The position numbers and the translations under genes are program-made. Under the pieces are notes generated by a model. It made no database searches. It saw nothing but the letters and a program-made list of their open reading frames with translations, and had not been told where the DNA came from. 7,095 nucleotides of DNA, taken from the NCBI GenBank assembly GCA_012522255.1, contig JAAYKT010000209.1, forward strand, positions 1 through 7,095, read 5' to 3'. Shown here piece by piece: positions 6,152-7,095 of this stretch. Origin of the DNA: Clostridiales bacterium. GTDB taxonomy: Bacteria; Bacillota; Clostridia; Lutisporales; Lutisporaceae. Position 1 is the first letter of the stretch. Every line of letters starts with the position of its first letter.

Positions 6152-6835
6152 GTGGTAATTTTGGGGGCGCTGTCAAATGCAATAGCTGTGTTGGTTGGCG
6201 GTACTATAGGTTCTATAGCAAAAAAAGGTTTACCAAAAAAATATGGGGATGCTATCATTCAGGCTCTTTCCATTTTTACCTTTGGAATGGGCATGATGTT
6301 TTTCCTAAAATCCAAGGAAATCTTGGTTTTAGTAATCAGCTTGGCATTAGGGACATTTTTGGGTGAATGGATTGATATTGAAAAAAGGCTGGAAAAATTC
6401 GGAGATTTAATACAGTCAAAAATGAAAAGAGCAGGAGGAAATTTTTCAGAAGGTTTTGTTACTTCCAGCCTGATTTTTTGTGTAGGTTCAATGGCAGTAA
6501 TGGGAGCAATGCAAAGCGGTTTGGCAGGTAATCATGAAGTATTGTTTGCAAAATCAGCCCTGGATGTAGTTGCATCCTTGATATTTGCCTCGGCAATGGG
6601 AATAGGAGTGGCATTTGCCTCTGTCAGTGTTTTGATATATGAAGGTGGCCTGAGCCTGGCCGCAGCCGCGGTAGCTCCTTATCTAAGCAGTGCGGTGGTG
6701 GATGAAATGACGGCTGTCGGCGGTGTACTTTTAATGGCGCTTAGTTTGTCTATTTTGGAAATAAAGAAGATCAAAGCCGGTAACATGCTTCCTGCCATGT
6801 TTTTCCCAATTATAATAATGGTCTTTTTGAATTGA
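6152..6835 (+). CDS. DUF554 family integral membrane protein (YqgA-like)
   Basis: The 227-residue protein has the length and layout of the DUF554 family, of which E. coli YqgA is a member; no function is established for the family. About six to eight hydrophobic segments are visible, near residues 2-20, 36-52, 56-72, 103-120, 137-160, 166-181, 187-203 and 210-226. Family-like glycine-rich stretches are seen in GALSNAIAVLVGGTIG (5-20), LGTFLGEWIDIE (66-77) and CVGSMAVMGAMQSG (110-123). The start is GTG at 6152, preceded by AGGGGG (6139-6144) at 7 bases. It follows the glycosylase by 11 bases and is probably the last gene of the rex-led group. No convincing terminator follows. Confidence 0.88.
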   Translation: MVILGALSNAIAVLVGGTIGSIAKKGLPKKYGDAIIQALSIFTFGMGMMFFLKSKEILVLVISLALGTFLGEWIDIEKRLEKFGDLIQSKMKRAGGNFSEGFVTSSLIFCVGSMAVMGAMQSGLAGNHEVLFAKSALDVVASLIFASAMGIGVAFASVSVLIYEGGLSLAAAAVAPYLSSAVVDEMTAVGGVLLMALSLSILEIKKIKAGNMLPAMFFPIIIMVFLN

Positions 6836-7054
6836 TTAAGTCAGTGTGTATACACTTCCTTTACTATATAGACAAAATATAGGTTCTAAAAACACTTCCA
6901 TAAACTTTTTAGGCATATTTGATATAGCCATAATAAATTTGCTTAACTTTTGTATAATTTTATACTTTTCTATAAAGAACGTTAATAATTGAGAAAGATT
7001 GTATTGTAGAAAGGTCATTAAGTTTATAAAAAAGTATAGATGTACATAATAAAC

Positions 7055-7072
7055 TTCAATAAATTTATTGAA
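7055..7072. repeat. Perfect 18-bp palindrome, possible operator
   Basis: TTCAATAAA-TTTATTGAA reads the same on both strands over all 18 bases. It ends inside a possible -35 box, TTGAAA (7068-7073). At 17-base spacing this is followed by TATAC at 7091-7095, which would be the first five bases of a -10 hexamer cut by the window edge. The arrangement is typical of a repressor site for the next gene to the right, which is not visible. The regulator is not identified. Confidence 0.45.
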
Positions 7073-7095
7073 ATAAGATAAATAAAAAGTTATAC
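7068..7095 (+). promoter_or_regulatory. Possible promoter cut by the right edge
   Basis: TTGAAA (7068-7073) and TATAC (7091-7095, sixth base outside the window) are spaced by 17 bases. The -35 box overlaps the 18-bp palindrome. In such AT-rich DNA a match like this can be fortuitous, and the gene it would serve is not in view. Confidence 0.35.

Larger units (their letters stand above)
6836..7095. other. AT-rich intergenic region rich in dyads, no gene supported
   Basis: These 260 bases follow the DUF554 stop. They contain GTGTATACAC (6846-6855, a perfect 10-bp palindrome), a direct repeat of ACACTTCC (6852-6859 and 6892-6899), a weak hairpin CTAAAAA/TTTTTAG (6886-6892 with 6906-6912), GTATAA-TT-TTATAC (6952-6965), an 8-bp inverted repeat AAGTTTAT/ATAAACTT (7020-7027 with 7049-7056) and the 18-bp palindrome listed separately. 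A minus-strand frame is open from the edge to 6836 but has no ribosome binding site in the window and an implausible composition. None of the hairpins is followed by a proper T-run, so the end of the upstream transcript is not defined. Confidence 0.6.

Noticed and set aside
5723..6258. Minus-strand open frames opposite the glycosylase and the start of the DUF554 gene
   Set aside because: They overlap well-supported genes in antisense, have no good ribosome binding site and no recognisable domains.
6886..6912. CTAAAAA/TTTTTAG hairpin as the terminator of the rex group
   Set aside because: The stem is weak, the loop is 13 bases and no T-run follows the second arm.

Overview
The window is AT-rich DNA from a low-GC Gram-positive bacterium, most likely a member of the Clostridia. 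The signs are strong AGGAGG-type ribosome binding sites, an OGG1-type glycosylase of the kind known from Clostridium, a clostridial-style Rex, and a gene order that matches the Bacillus subtilis ydi region (tsaE-tsaB-rimI-tsaD, convergent ydiF, then rex). The species cannot be named from the sequence. No rRNA, tRNA, CRISPR array, phage gene or insertion sequence was seen.

Left part (1-1515, + strand): the last 12 codons of what looks like rimI, then a small acidic orphan protein (179-403) with its own extended -10 promoter and a clear intrinsic terminator (418-440), then tsaD (502-1515), which encodes the transferase subunit of the tRNA t6A37 complex. Middle (1529-3454, - strand): an ABC-F ATPase of the YdiF type, converging on tsaD with only 13 bases between the stop codons. 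The 233-base divergent intergenic region (3455-3687) holds a probable ydiF promoter, an 11-bp palindrome, and a rex promoter whose -35 box overlaps a Rex-operator-like site.

Right part (3688-6835, + strand): rex, a P-loop/Asp23-Gls24 fusion protein, an OGG1-type 8-oxoguanine DNA glycosylase and a DUF554 membrane protein. All four lie in one direction with gaps of 91, 4 and 11 bases and no recognisable terminator between them. They could be one transcript under Rex control, which would tie sensing of the NADH/NAD+ ratio to repair of oxidised guanine and to an envelope/stress-type ATPase. That link is inference. The last 260 bases (6836-7095) are very AT-rich and contain several dyads, including a perfect 18-bp palindrome overlapping a possible promoter for a gene beyond the right edge.

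Most of the window is conserved housekeeping. The parts that deserve a second look are the rex-led gene group, the P-loop/Asp23 fusion, the orphan between rimI and tsaD, and the palindromes near 3541 and 7063.
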